Notes: generated by a model not told the origin, from the letters alone. A stretch of DNA of 7,607 bases from Methanothrix sp. (GCA_028688535.1 JAQTXY010000083.1:1-7607), one strand, 5' to 3'; counted from the stretch's first letter, positions 1 to 6,087 are shown. Program-made: numbers and translations.

Positions 1-1168
1 AGCCCACGCAGAGAACGGCATGCCCGCCTCCGTTCTGATAGTTAAACGATTTGCCGCAGGCATTGTCCGGCTGCCAGACAGAGCTCTCTGGCTCGCTTCC
101 CCAGAATCTATAGAAATTGTCCCAGGCACTCTTATCCGGCAGATAGTAGGCGAACCAGATGCCTTTGCCCTGCAGCAGGACATTTTTGATGTTGGAGATA
201 GCCTCCTCTTTGGCCAGTTTTTGGGTGGGAATGGTATTAACGGAGATGGCCGCAAGATCGTAATGAGGCTCGGTGGATATGGTGGAGGCGGATACAAGCG
301 AGCATGCGCCGCAACCCTGTCCTCCATCTCGATAATGAGCATTGCTGTTTGACCAGGGAACCATTATGTTCTTGGCCTGGTAAAAGTCCACCAAATCCGG
401 CAGCCAGCCGCCGCAGCAGGCCCCTGAATTGCCGCATCCGCCTTTGTAGTTGGCATCAAGGTACTGCAAGGAGAGACGGTCGGAAACACCCTTCTGGCGA
501 GCATAATCCAGTTCCATCACGCCTGTTCCTGCCCAGGCCCAGCAATTGCCGCAGGTTCCCTGATCACGCTCTGAGGGGATGTACTTGAGCCGGTCGAGCA
601 GACTGAAGGAGGTAACGGGGGCGGAGGCCATTTTATTCGCGATCTCGGGGCTCAGATAGGCTCTGGCGGAAGCATTGTACTGCCCGGACCAGAGGTGGGC
701 CTCTTCCTGAGTGGGACGCATGATCGGATATTCCCGGAAGGGAAGGGAGGCAGCGAGATTTGCCGGGGCAGAGAAGCCCCAGTCCAGGCCAAAGCTGCTA
801 TTGTCGGAGAGCGTCACCTCATAGTGGCCGGAGCCGGGTGCGGTCAGAAGGCTACCTGAGATGGGCTCTGCGGTCAATTCATAGTGACCGGGTGAGAGGT
901 TTTCGAAAGAGTACTGCCCAGATTCGTTTGTGGCAGCGGTGGATAAGGCATTTCCTTCCTGGGAAAGCGTAATGGCGATATTTGCGGCGGGCTGCTCGTT
1001 TGGCGAGAAGAAGCCATTGCCATCGGCATCATGGAAGGCGGTGCCGCTCAGGGAGAGGCCCGCAGCATCCTGAGCGGGAGCGTCAGCGCTGCAGGTCGGC
1101 AGCGAGGATGATAATAGGAATAGCACCATAGTCAAGCAGAATAAATGTTTTTGGAATTGCAGAATCAT
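1..1168 (-). CDS. Secreted papain-like (C1A) cysteine peptidase with N-terminal SdrD/Cna-B-like domain, 3' partial
   Basis: Secreted or surface cysteine protease; 389 residues are visible and the reading frame stays open to the window edge. Residues 1-28 look like a Sec signal peptide with a hydrophobic stretch around residues 9-24. Residues about 38-133 resemble a SdrD-B/Cna-B surface domain, with the acidic motif DADGNG at 47-52 that binds calcium in related domains. The peptidase part starts near residue 185. It has the oxyanion Gln203 and the nucleophile Cys209 in QGTCGNCW, the C1-type GACCGGW segment at 249-255, and the catalytic His383 in GGGHAV. The catalytic Asn should lie beyond the window. 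The ATG at 1168 has a GGTG ribosome-binding site 6 nt upstream. Cysteine pairs at 286/289 and around 245-252 suggest disulfides. The substrate is unknown; a role in processing surface or extracellular proteins is inference. The peptidase class is secure, while the accessory domain rests on sequence resemblance only. Confidence 0.85.
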   Translation of the reverse strand, partial: MILQFQKHLFCLTMVLFLLSSSLPTCSADAPAQDAAGLSLSGTAFHDADGNGFFSPNEQPAANIAITLSQEGNALSTAATNESGQYSFENLSPGHYELTAEPISGSLLTAPGSGHYEVTLSDNSSFGLDWGFSAPANLAASLPFREYPIMRPTQEEAHLWSGQYNASARAYLSPEIANKMASAPVTSFSLLDRLKYIPSERDQGTCGNCWAWAGTGVMELDYARQKGVSDRLSLQYLDANYKGGCGNSGACCGGWLPDLVDFYQAKNIMVPWSNSNAHYRDGGQGCGACSLVSASTISTEPHYDLAAISVNTIPTQKLAKEEAISNIKNVLLQGKGIWFAYYLPDKSAWDNFYRFWGSEPESSVWQPDNACGKSFNYQNGGGHAVLCVG

Positions 1169-1200
1169 TTTATACACCATATATATTTAGACTGAATTAG

Positions 1201-1209
1201 AATATAAAG
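1201..1209 (-). promoter_or_regulatory. TATA-box candidate for the peptidase gene
   Basis: On the minus strand this reads CTTTATATT. It lies about 37 nt upstream of the ATG at 1168, which would give a short leader that still contains the GGTG ribosome-binding site at 1175-1178. A second AT-rich run (AAATATATAT, near 1179-1188) is too close to the start to leave room for a leader carrying that site. Confidence 0.4.
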
Positions 1210-1472
1210 TTTTGCCGGATGTTCCTGCCCAGGAAGATCCGCCAGGTATATGGCTTTCGACACTGTGAGGATTATGGGTGATTGTTGTGAAGAAGAAGGA
1301 AACGAGTGGGGAAAAGAGGCAGGCGGAGATGAGGGTGAGGCTGGAGAACAGCTTGCCCTGGTGCCTGTCGCGATGGTTGGCAAGGATGCTACAGAGAAGA
1401 AAGCAATGACGCCCAGGTTTTGTGCGGCCTGATCATTCGGTGTGAAAGATATATGACTTAATCAGTGCCAAT

Positions 1473-1504
1473 TACATGCTATGTTCGCTGAATACATAGC
1501 TGTA
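1473..1504. other. Bulged hairpin in the intergenic gap
   Basis: GCTATGT (1478-1484) and ACATAGC (1494-1500) are perfect inverted copies around a 9-nt loop. TACA (1473-1476) and TGTA (1501-1504) extend the stem by four pairs once T1477 is bulged out, giving 11 pairs in all. The structure lies about 130 nt past the stop of the AbrB-type gene and about 300 nt before the peptidase start. It has no adjacent T-tract on either strand, so it is not a typical terminator. It could be a protein-binding dyad or part of a small RNA. Confidence 0.4.
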
Positions 1505-1634
1505 GCGTTGCGGAGGGCTGAGTACAAGATCATAGAAAGTGATGAACCAGTTTTCGTATCTGTTTCTATTTTCGAATAGGCTAGTTACCGATTCCCGCAC
1601 TGAACGACGAATGGTAGTTTCATTCTATCTGTCC

Positions 1635-2105
1635 TCAGAGAGAAGCTGCCTGCTCATCCTTGAGAAGTTCCCCCAGGCCGTGGATCAACTGTTTTATGCT
1701 CTCCTTGCTTAGAAAAAAGGCAGTGCGAGGCTCGCAGCTTTCGTAGACGTCCAGCACAAATGGAGCGCCATCAAAGCACTCGCTCGGACTGAGAAAGAGA
1801 GCCATGTCGCAGGTTCCGCAGGCGCAATTGATAGTAGTTGTTTTCTTTTCCATCATGTGCCTGTTGATCTCAGCTTCAATTACCTCCAGGGGCACTCCGC
1901 TATGCTCTTCCAGTGATTTTCTCCTCTCTTCCTCGCGCTCCAGCCAGACTGTCTTGGGGATGATGTCAACTTCTTCCGGTCGATCATCGGGGAGAACTCC
2001 TCCCCAGCATTCGGTCACCACCTCATCACCAGGCTTCAGACCGAGACGATCTAAGAGCTCTGCCGGCAGTACGAGCCTCCCATGAGCATCGACCTTTAAC
2101 TCCAA
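1635..2105 (-). CDS. AbrB/SpoVT-type DNA-binding protein with a cysteine-containing C-terminal extension
   Basis: Putative transcriptional regulator of 156 residues. Residues 1-32 match the swapped-hairpin AbrB/MazE pattern, with GRLVLPAELLDRLGLKPGDEV at about 9-29. This domain normally dimerises to bind DNA. Residues 55-85 are charged and probably helical (EREEERRKSLEEH). The remaining part (about 85-156) holds C94-x-C96-x2-C99, then C110 and C124, and ends in an amphipathic helix; I do not recognise this part. The start is a TTG, because no ATG or GTG in frame would keep the AbrB domain whole. A purine-rich GGGGAAGGGA precedes it, and it overlaps the upstream dehydrogenase gene by 10 nt, so translation is probably coupled. 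As last gene of the coenzyme B operon it could regulate that operon. It is too long and too divergent for a plain antitoxin, and no toxin gene is adjacent. Confidence 0.75.
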   Translation of the reverse strand: MELKVDAHGRLVLPAELLDRLGLKPGDEVVTECWGGVLPDDRPEEVDIIPKTVWLEREEERRKSLEEHSGVPLEVIEAEINRHMMEKKTTTINCACGTCDMALFLSPSECFDGAPFVLDVYESCEPRTAFFLSKESIKQLIHGLGELLKDEQAASL

Positions 2106-3088
2106 TTTGTATCCCTTCCCCTGAGAAGCCCAACTACCGCCCTCGTCACATCCACCGTCCTGCTATTTCCGCCCAGATCCGGCGTTCGCGCTCCGCTGGC
2201 CAGGCCCTCCTGCACCGCAGCCTCGATCCTGCTTGCCATCTCGGGCTCGTCCAGCCAGCGCATCATCATGGCTGCGCTGCGCATGGCCCCTATCGGGTTG
2301 GCGATGCTCTTTCCGGCAATATCCGGCGCGCTGCCGTGAATGGGCTCAAAGAGCGCATGGTCCGTGCCTATGTTAGCGCTGGCGCATAGGCCCAGGCTTC
2401 CGATCACTCCTGCCGCCTCATCGCTCAAGATGTCGCCGAAGAGATTGGTGGTGACCAGCACATCAAACCTCCGTGGATTTGTTACCATGTTGTAAGCGGC
2501 AGCGTCCACCAGCATATCCTCATAGGGAACGCCGCGTCGCTTCGCGGTGGCCTGGCACGTCCTTAGAAATAGCCGGTCGCTCTTCAGCACATTGGATTTG
2601 TGGATGATGGTGAGCTTCTGGCGGCTTGCTGCCAGGTCGCAGGCCTTCTCGGCAATCCTCTCGCTGCCACGGCGCGTAATAATACGCATGGTTTGCGCCC
2701 TCTCTGCATCCATCTCCTCTATCCCAGAGTAGAGCCCCTCTGTGTTCTCCCGCACAATGATGAAATCGAGATTCTGAGACTGGAAAGGCCGGATATTGGC
2801 ATAAAGGTCCAGCTCCTTTCGTATGCGCAGCAGCACGCTTTTGTAATTGGGGTCGGGCGGGGTGCTGATCGCCCCAAATAAAATGCAGTCACACTCTTTG
2901 AGTGCTGCCAAATCCTCCTCGGACATGGCGAGACCGGTTCTCTTCCAGCGAACGAGGCCAATCTCCACGGGAACTCGCTCAAAATCTGCCCCTACTGCCT
3001 CCAGCACCGCCAGGGCGCTCTCTACTACCTCTGGCCCAATGCCGTCTCCTGCGACGATCGCTACCTTCTTAGATCCTCTACCAGACAT
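2096..3088 (-). CDS. aksF: Homoisocitrate/isopropylmalate dehydrogenase family enzyme, probably AksF
   Basis: NAD-dependent beta-decarboxylating dehydrogenase of 330 residues. Known family motifs are present: GDGIGPE at 14-20, the substrate-binding arginines R90 (LRIRKELDLYANIRP), R100 and R113, Tyr120, catalytic Lys164 in HKSNVL, and metal-binding Asp195, Asp219 and Asp223 (GDILSD). HGSAPDIAGK at 251-260 fits NAD rather than NADP use. I chose the ATG at 3088 because GAGG lies 7 nt upstream and the protein then begins just before the first strand. A longer frame from 3190 would add 34 basic residues unlike the family and would overlap the upstream gene deeply. With homoaconitase subunit aksE in the same operon, a role in 2-oxosuberate synthesis for coenzyme B is the best inference. 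LeuB (leucine synthesis) cannot be excluded from the sequence, as the two paralogues are close. Confidence 0.85.
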   Translation of the reverse strand: MSGRGSKKVAIVAGDGIGPEVVESALAVLEAVGADFERVPVEIGLVRWKRTGLAMSEEDLAALKECDCILFGAISTPPDPNYKSVLLRIRKELDLYANIRPFQSQNLDFIIVRENTEGLYSGIEEMDAERAQTMRIITRRGSERIAEKACDLAASRQKLTIIHKSNVLKSDRLFLRTCQATAKRRGVPYEDMLVDAAAYNMVTNPRRFDVLVTTNLFGDILSDEAAGVIGSLGLCASANIGTDHALFEPIHGSAPDIAGKSIANPIGAMRSAAMMMRWLDEPEMASRIEAAVQEGLASGARTPDLGGNSRTVDVTRAVVGLLRGRDTNWS

Positions 3089-3888
3089 CGCACTGCCTCT
3101 GCTATTCTTGCCGGACCGTCTCCCCAATGTACCACTATGCCCCGCTGTCCGTTCTTCTCGGTTGGGCCCTTTTGCTCGGAACGACAGCATCGGGTGATAA
3201 AAGGCCCCTGCGGCTTCATGATCTTCTCTGTGCTTTGCAGGGGACAGATATTGATAAACTCAAAATCTTTGCCGGGATTGTTGGCCAGAAAGATCTCTTT
3301 GGAGATAGAGCAGCCCACAATCCTGGGGTGCTCATGCTCTATCCGATCTGTGTCCAGAGAGCGTCCCAGGCCCGAGGCCCGGCAAGGATAATAGACGCTA
3401 CTGCAATCAAACTGGCGCAGATCCAGGATGCGGGGCACAAAACGAACCGTCAGGTCTCCCAGGATACCGCAAGCCTCCAGGCCGGCGAGAACGTGAACCA
3501 GCCAGGGCGGATTGGGGGGCGAGACATCCAAGACATCTATGGTGATAATCGAGGTCGGATCCGGGTCCTTGACGAAGGTGATGTGCTCATCCAGCCCCCC
3601 AAAGACAACCGTATTCGCTTTCTTTTTTTGGCATATCTCATCTGCCAGCTCTATGAGATGGGCTCGGTTTCGGGTGTCCACAATATCAGGATAAAATATG
3701 ATCTCCTGGCCGGAGGCGATCGTCTCCAGCTCTACCACCTCTCTCATGAATCCAGAGCCGCGACTCTTGACATGATAGAGGACCGGCCCCTCCCGGCTGA
3801 TGAGATACTCTGTGGCAAAGTAGACCGATTCACCCCGCCTCTCCCGGTCTTTAATCCCTACGAACTTATACTCATCCGGAAAGATCAT
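3061..3888 (-). CDS. Conserved-looking protein of unknown function in the coenzyme B operon
   Basis: I do not recognise this 275-residue protein. It has no signal peptide or membrane segment, so it is probably cytoplasmic. The first half alternates strands and helices (hydrophobic strands near 92-97 and 113-120, with FGGLDEH at 96-102). The second half is rich in cysteine: C140, C162, C169, C193, C215, C234, C235 and C268, next to conserved-looking segments [12 protein letters not shown] (166-177) and [18 protein letters not shown] (252-269). Its ATG overlaps the aksE stop by 4 nt (ATGA), and its end overlaps the aksF-like start by 28 nt, so the three proteins are probably made together. The location suggests a job in coenzyme B synthesis or in maturing one of its enzymes; this is inference only. 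The opposite strand also has a long open frame, rejected because this strand has the operon-type overlaps and the more natural protein composition. Confidence 0.8.
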   Translation of the reverse strand: MIFPDEYKFVGIKDRERRGESVYFATEYLISREGPVLYHVKSRGSGFMREVVELETIASGQEIIFYPDIVDTRNRAHLIELADEICQKKKANTVVFGGLDEHITFVKDPDPTSIITIDVLDVSPPNPPWLVHVLAGLEACGILGDLTVRFVPRILDLRQFDCSSVYYPCRASGLGRSLDTDRIEHEHPRIVGCSISKEIFLANNPGKDFEFINICPLQSTEKIMKPQGPFITRCCRSEQKGPTEKNGQRGIVVHWGDGPARIAEAVRCLVEDLRR

Positions 3889-4364
3889 GCCAATCCTTTC
3901 TCTCGCCGCCGGTGTGCCACCAGACCGCCATCTTGCAGTATCTCCATGAGAAAATCAGGCAGCCTGGTGCCCTGATAGAGCTTATCCCCCACCTGTACAG
4001 TTCCTGCCGCCAGGTCCACCACCACGCATTCGCCTTTCTGGCAGGACACATCGGCTTCAATCAGAGCCAGCCCTACATTTATGGCATTTCGGTAGAAGAT
4101 ACGAGCAAAGGACCTGGCTACTACTACTGCCACTCCCGCTCCCTTCAGTGCCCGGGGTGCCTGCTCGCGTGACGAGCCGCTGCCAAAGTTTCTGCCCGCC
4201 ACAATCACATCGCCCTTCTCTACCTGGGTGGCAAAATTGGGGTCCAAACCCTCCATGGCGTGCTCCGCCCAGAGCCGCGCATCTTTGGTGCGCAGGTATT
4301 TGCCTGGGATGATCACATCGGTATCCACATCATCTCCAAAGACCCAAGCTTTTCCCTTGATCAT
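3885..4364 (-). CDS. aksE: Homoaconitase small subunit AksE
   Basis: Small (swivel-domain) subunit of the aconitase-type hydro-lyase, 159 residues, normal size for this family. It pairs with an iron-sulfur large subunit (AksD, not in this window) to isomerise homocitrate-type tricarboxylates via their cis-aconitates in the chain elongation towards 2-oxosuberate and coenzyme B. Motifs seen: [14 protein letters not shown] at 11-24 and [14 protein letters not shown] at 57-70, which is the phosphate/carboxylate-binding loop. The specificity loop reads Y23-L24-R25-T26. In Methanocaldococcus jannaschii, MJ1271 carries Arg26-Thr27 at this site for homoaconitase, where the isopropylmalate isomerase subunit has Val-Tyr. 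This supports AksE over LeuD. The ATG at 4364 is first in the operon, about 28 nt from a strong TATA box. Its stop overlaps the next gene by 4 nt. Confidence 0.88.
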   Translation of the reverse strand: MIKGKAWVFGDDVDTDVIIPGKYLRTKDARLWAEHAMEGLDPNFATQVEKGDVIVAGRNFGSGSSREQAPRALKGAGVAVVVARSFARIFYRNAINVGLALIEADVSCQKGECVVVDLAAGTVQVGDKLYQGTRLPDFLMEILQDGGLVAHRRREKGLA

Positions 4365-4388
4365 TAGTATCTTATCCCCTTATCTCGT

Positions 4389-4396
4389 TTTATATA
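4389..4396 (-). promoter_or_regulatory. TATA box for the aksE operon
   Basis: On the minus strand this reads TATATAAA, a near-consensus archaeal TATA box. Its centre is about 28 nt from the aksE ATG, so transcription would begin within a few bases of the start codon, giving a leaderless or nearly leaderless message. In that case the GGGG at 4376-4379, which could pass for a ribosome-binding site but is 11 nt away from the ATG, would not be in the transcript. Confidence 0.6.
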
Positions 4397-4408
4397 GCCG
4401 TTTCCGGC

Positions 4409-4416
4409 ATAATATT
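4409..4416 (+). promoter_or_regulatory. TATA-box candidate for the isf-afpA unit
   Basis: ATAATATT sits in the divergent gap. Its usual spacing would place the transcription start near 4438, giving a leader of about 25 nt that consists mostly of the inverted repeat at 4440-4460. It is weaker than the aksE box on the other strand, which lies about 20 nt away. Confidence 0.4.
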
Positions 4417-4439
4417 CTTTTCATCAGGAAAATCTGAAA

Positions 4440-4460
4440 TATCAATAGAAGCTATTGATA
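4440..4460. promoter_or_regulatory. Perfect 9-bp inverted repeat immediately before isf (operator or leader hairpin)
   Basis: Arm TATCAATAG (4440-4448) and arm CTATTGATA (4452-4460) are exact reverse complements around a 3-bp AAG spacer. The dyad ends 3 nt before the isf ATG and starts at about the predicted transcription start. Such a position suits an operator at which a dimeric regulator blocks initiation, or an RNA hairpin that hides the start codon. No Shine-Dalgarno sequence is visible between it and the ATG. The cognate regulator is unknown. Confidence 0.6.
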
Positions 4461-4463
4461 ATC

Positions 4464-5066
4464 ATGATACTCGGCATATCCGGCAGCCCCAGGAATATGG
4501 CCACGGAGCACATCTTGGGGGAGGCTCTCAAGATGCTGGAAGACAAGGGCCTGGATACTGTGCAATTTACGGTGCGAGGTCGGCAGATCAGCCCTTGCCG
4601 ACATTGTGACTATTGTCTCAAGAACAAGGAATGCATAATCAAAGACGATATGTATCAGCTCTACCCCCTCATCCGGGAGGCGCAAGGGTTTGTTATCGCA
4701 ACGCCTGTCTATAACGGCGGCATGAGTGCTCAGACCAAGATAGTAATAGATAGAACGCGGGCCACACTGGCTGCTGATCCTAAAGCTTTGCGGATGAAGA
4801 TCGGCATGGCCATAGCCGTTGGGGGCGATCGCATGGGCGGCCAGGAGCTGGCTGTGCAGCAGATTCATACATTTTACATCCTCAACGGCATGATCCCTGT
4901 GAGCGGGGGTTTTTTTGGCGCCAACCTGGGAGCAACATTCTGGTCTCGCGATACATTGGACGGGGCAGCGGCGGATGAGGAAGGCTTCCGGTCGCTTCGC
5001 AAGACGACAAAGAGGTTCGCGGAGATGGTAATGCGTCTGAAGGACATGGGGGCATCGGAAAAATAA
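4464..5066 (+). CDS. isf: Iron-sulfur flavoprotein (Isf family)
   Basis: Cytoplasmic electron-transfer flavoprotein of 200 residues. The N-terminal GISGSPRNMATEHIL (4-18) is the FMN phosphate-binding loop of the NADPH-dependent FMN reductase/flavodoxin fold. The compact cluster motif C45-x2-C48-x2-C51-x5-C57 is the unusual [4Fe-4S] ligand spacing known from Methanosarcina thermophila Isf. ATPVYNGGMSAQTKIVIDRT (about 78-97) is the typical flavin-binding and dimer segment. Isf proteins take electrons from ferredoxin and are thought to reduce oxygen or peroxide; the physiological acceptor here is unknown. I chose the ATG at 4464, which starts directly at the first strand; an in-frame TTG at 4455 would lie inside the inverted repeat. 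Nineteen nucleotides separate its stop from afpA, suggesting one transcript. Confidence 0.88.
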   Translation: MILGISGSPRNMATEHILGEALKMLEDKGLDTVQFTVRGRQISPCRHCDYCLKNKECIIKDDMYQLYPLIREAQGFVIATPVYNGGMSAQTKIVIDRTRATLAADPKALRMKIGMAIAVGGDRMGGQELAVQQIHTFYILNGMIPVSGGFFGANLGATFWSRDTLDGAAADEEGFRSLRKTTKRFAEMVMRLKDMGASEK

Positions 5067-5085
5067 ATATCCTGAGAATGAGTAA

Positions 5086-5667
5086 ATGATTAGTATGGCA
5101 CACAGTAGCAGCAAGAGGAAGATTGCCTGGGGAATCACAGGCAGTGGCGATCGCATTGAGGAGACGGTGCAGGCCATGATAAAATTACAGCAGCAGTACG
5201 ATGATGTAGTGGATGTGCGCGTCTTCGTATCCAAAGCAGGTGAGCAGGTCATCAAATACTACAAGCTCTTTAATATCCTGGAGAAACACTTTGACAAAGT
5301 CTGGGTGGAGATCAACGCCAACTCTCCTTTCCTGGCCGGCCAATTGCAGGTGAAGCGTTATGAGTTTTTATTGCTTGCACCCGCGACATCAAATACCGTG
5401 GCCAAGATCTCATTGGGTCTGGCAGACTCGCTCCTCTCCAATGCGGCCATCATGTCTCAGAAAGCATTCGTTCCCACATACATCATGCCCTGTGATTATA
5501 TGCCAGGAATCATAACTACCATTCTCCCAGACGGCAGCGAGATGCGGCTTCGCATTCGAAAAGAGGATGCTGAGCATGTAAATAGCCTGCGCCGTATGGA
5601 AGATGTCTTTGTCATCGAGAGGCCCTCTGAGATAGCAGGCATCTTCGAGAAGCATTTCTCATCCTGA
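5086..5667 (+). CDS. afpA: Archaeoflavoprotein AfpA
   Basis: FMN-binding protein of 193 residues in the flavoprotein (phosphopantothenoylcysteine decarboxylase-like) superfamily. The first strand and loop are KIAWGITGSGD at 12-22, and the flavin-binding hallmark is APATSNTVAKISLGLADSLL at 98-117, followed by PCDYMPGIITTILPDG. Archaeoglobus fulgidus AfpA (AF1518) is a homodimeric FMN protein that accepts electrons from ferredoxin. A related archaeal group acts as dihydromethanopterin reductase (acceptor), which is the main alternative. Placement directly after isf supports a shared ferredoxin-linked redox role. The start may be the ATG at 5086 or the one at 5095 (three residues shorter); neither has a strong ribosome-binding site. 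It converges on the small secreted-protein gene, with only 4 nt between the stops. Confidence 0.85.
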   Translation: MISMAHSSSKRKIAWGITGSGDRIEETVQAMIKLQQQYDDVVDVRVFVSKAGEQVIKYYKLFNILEKHFDKVWVEINANSPFLAGQLQVKRYEFLLLAPATSNTVAKISLGLADSLLSNAAIMSQKAFVPTYIMPCDYMPGIITTILPDGSEMRLRIRKEDAEHVNSLRRMEDVFVIERPSEIAGIFEKHFSS

Positions 5668-5690
5668 AATGCTACTTAGGAATAATTTTT
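5651..5690 (+). terminator. Hairpin with T-tract across two convergent stop codons
   Basis: AGCATTTC (5651-5658) and GAAATGCT (5666-5673) form a perfect 8-bp stem with a 7-nt loop. The dyad covers the afpA stop (5665-5667) and reaches into the minus-strand stop at 5672-5674. On the plus strand TTTTT follows at 5686-5690, which suits termination after afpA. There is no T-run on the minus strand side, so termination of the opposite gene here is less supported. Confidence 0.5.
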
Positions 5691-6004
5691 AGGCATACAA
5701 TATCATAGCTCTCGCCGGCATAAAATCTCTTTACCATCAGCGTCGTCTTGCCGCAGGTTAATGTCTCATTTATTCCCCTTACCATTGAAGAAGACGGCTC
5801 TGGCCCCGCCAGGATTGATACCCAGACCTCTGCTGCCTGTGAGTCAATATCTTCAACCTGTAATGTGCAATTTTCCATGGTGTAGTTCTCATGCATGCAA
5901 AGAATAACTTCTTGGGATAATGCTGGATAGATAAAGGCCATAAATAGGATACAAGCAGAGAATCTGGAAAGACTTATTGTCCTATTCATGTTGATATCTA
6001 TCAT
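5672..6004 (-). CDS. Small secreted four-cysteine protein, perhaps a single S-layer-like beta domain
   Basis: Up to 110 residues. A Sec signal peptide spans about residues 6-31 (hydrophobic ACILFMAFIYPALS, then a likely cut near SQE). The mature part, about 80 residues, has four cysteines (in LCMHE, ENCTL, LTCGK and IVCLK), enough for two disulfides. The pattern ENYTMENCTLQVEDID...VWVSIL...GINETL...FYAGESYDIVCLKI resembles one repeat of archaeal S-layer-family beta-sandwich domains from Methanosarcinales, but this is my reading and not a search result. Two starts are possible: the ATG at 6004, or the ATG at 5989, which gives a more typical signal peptide. GGAGATGAT at 6000-6008 looks like a Shine-Dalgarno sequence but contains the first ATG and lies 10 nt from the second. 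Function is unknown; it may be a cell-surface component. Confidence 0.65.
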   Translation of the reverse strand: MIDINMNRTISLSRFSACILFMAFIYPALSQEVILCMHENYTMENCTLQVEDIDSQAAEVWVSILAGPEPSSSMVRGINETLTCGKTTLMVKRFYAGESYDIVCLKIIPK

Positions 6005-6087
6005 CTCCGTGGCGTTGCCTCTGTAGGTAGCTTCAGCCTCGAAAGGATTTAGTACTTATGAATCTATCGTTGCCTTAATACGAGATG

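Larger units (their letters stand above)
1169..1634. other. Non-coding gap between the AbrB-type regulator and the peptidase gene
   Basis: This stretch of about 466 nt lies between two minus-strand genes. It holds the peptidase promoter at its low-coordinate end and a bulged hairpin at 1473-1504. Short open frames exist on both strands between about 1165 and 1432, but they have biased compositions (Ser/Pro-rich or Glu/Gly-rich), no convincing ribosome-binding site and no recognisable domain. I see no tRNA, repeat array or mobile element remnant. It may also contain the 3' untranslated region and terminator of the upstream operon, but no clear T-tract was found. Confidence 0.5.

Noticed and set aside
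1165..1432. Small open frames on both strands in the intergenic gap, including a minus-strand frame encoding a hydrophobic stretch (LFSSLTLISACLFSP)
   Set aside because: The hydrophobic frame has no ATG, GTG or TTG start between the preceding stop and the hydrophobic stretch, and ends at a TAA at 1187-1189. The others have biased composition and no domain.
1635..2105. Antitoxin of a toxin-antitoxin pair
   Set aside because: No toxin-like gene is adjacent, and the protein is about twice the usual antitoxin length with a distinct cysteine-containing second part.
3089..3190. N-terminal extension of 34 residues for the dehydrogenase
   Set aside because: The extension is basic, unlike the family, lies inside the upstream gene, and the ATG at 3088 has a good ribosome-binding site.
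3127..3975. Open frame of 282 codons on the plus strand, longer than the minus-strand gene it faces
   Set aside because: It is antisense to the gene at 3061-3888 and runs into aksE. It breaks the operon layout, whereas the minus-strand frame has ATGA and 28-nt overlaps with its neighbours and a natural protein composition.
4397..4408. GCCG-TTTC-CGGC dyad between the two divergent TATA boxes
   Set aside because: Four-bp arms in a GC-containing spacer are easily due to chance, and the bases may simply belong to the promoter elements flanking the TATA boxes.
4452..5255. Open frame of 267 codons on the minus strand
   Set aside because: It is antisense to isf and the start of afpA, both of which have clear family motifs on the plus strand.
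6013..6075. Direct repeat CGTTGCCT at 6013-6020 and 6068-6075
   Set aside because: Only 8 bp, not placed symmetrically around either promoter, and expected by chance in a gap of this size often enough to ignore.
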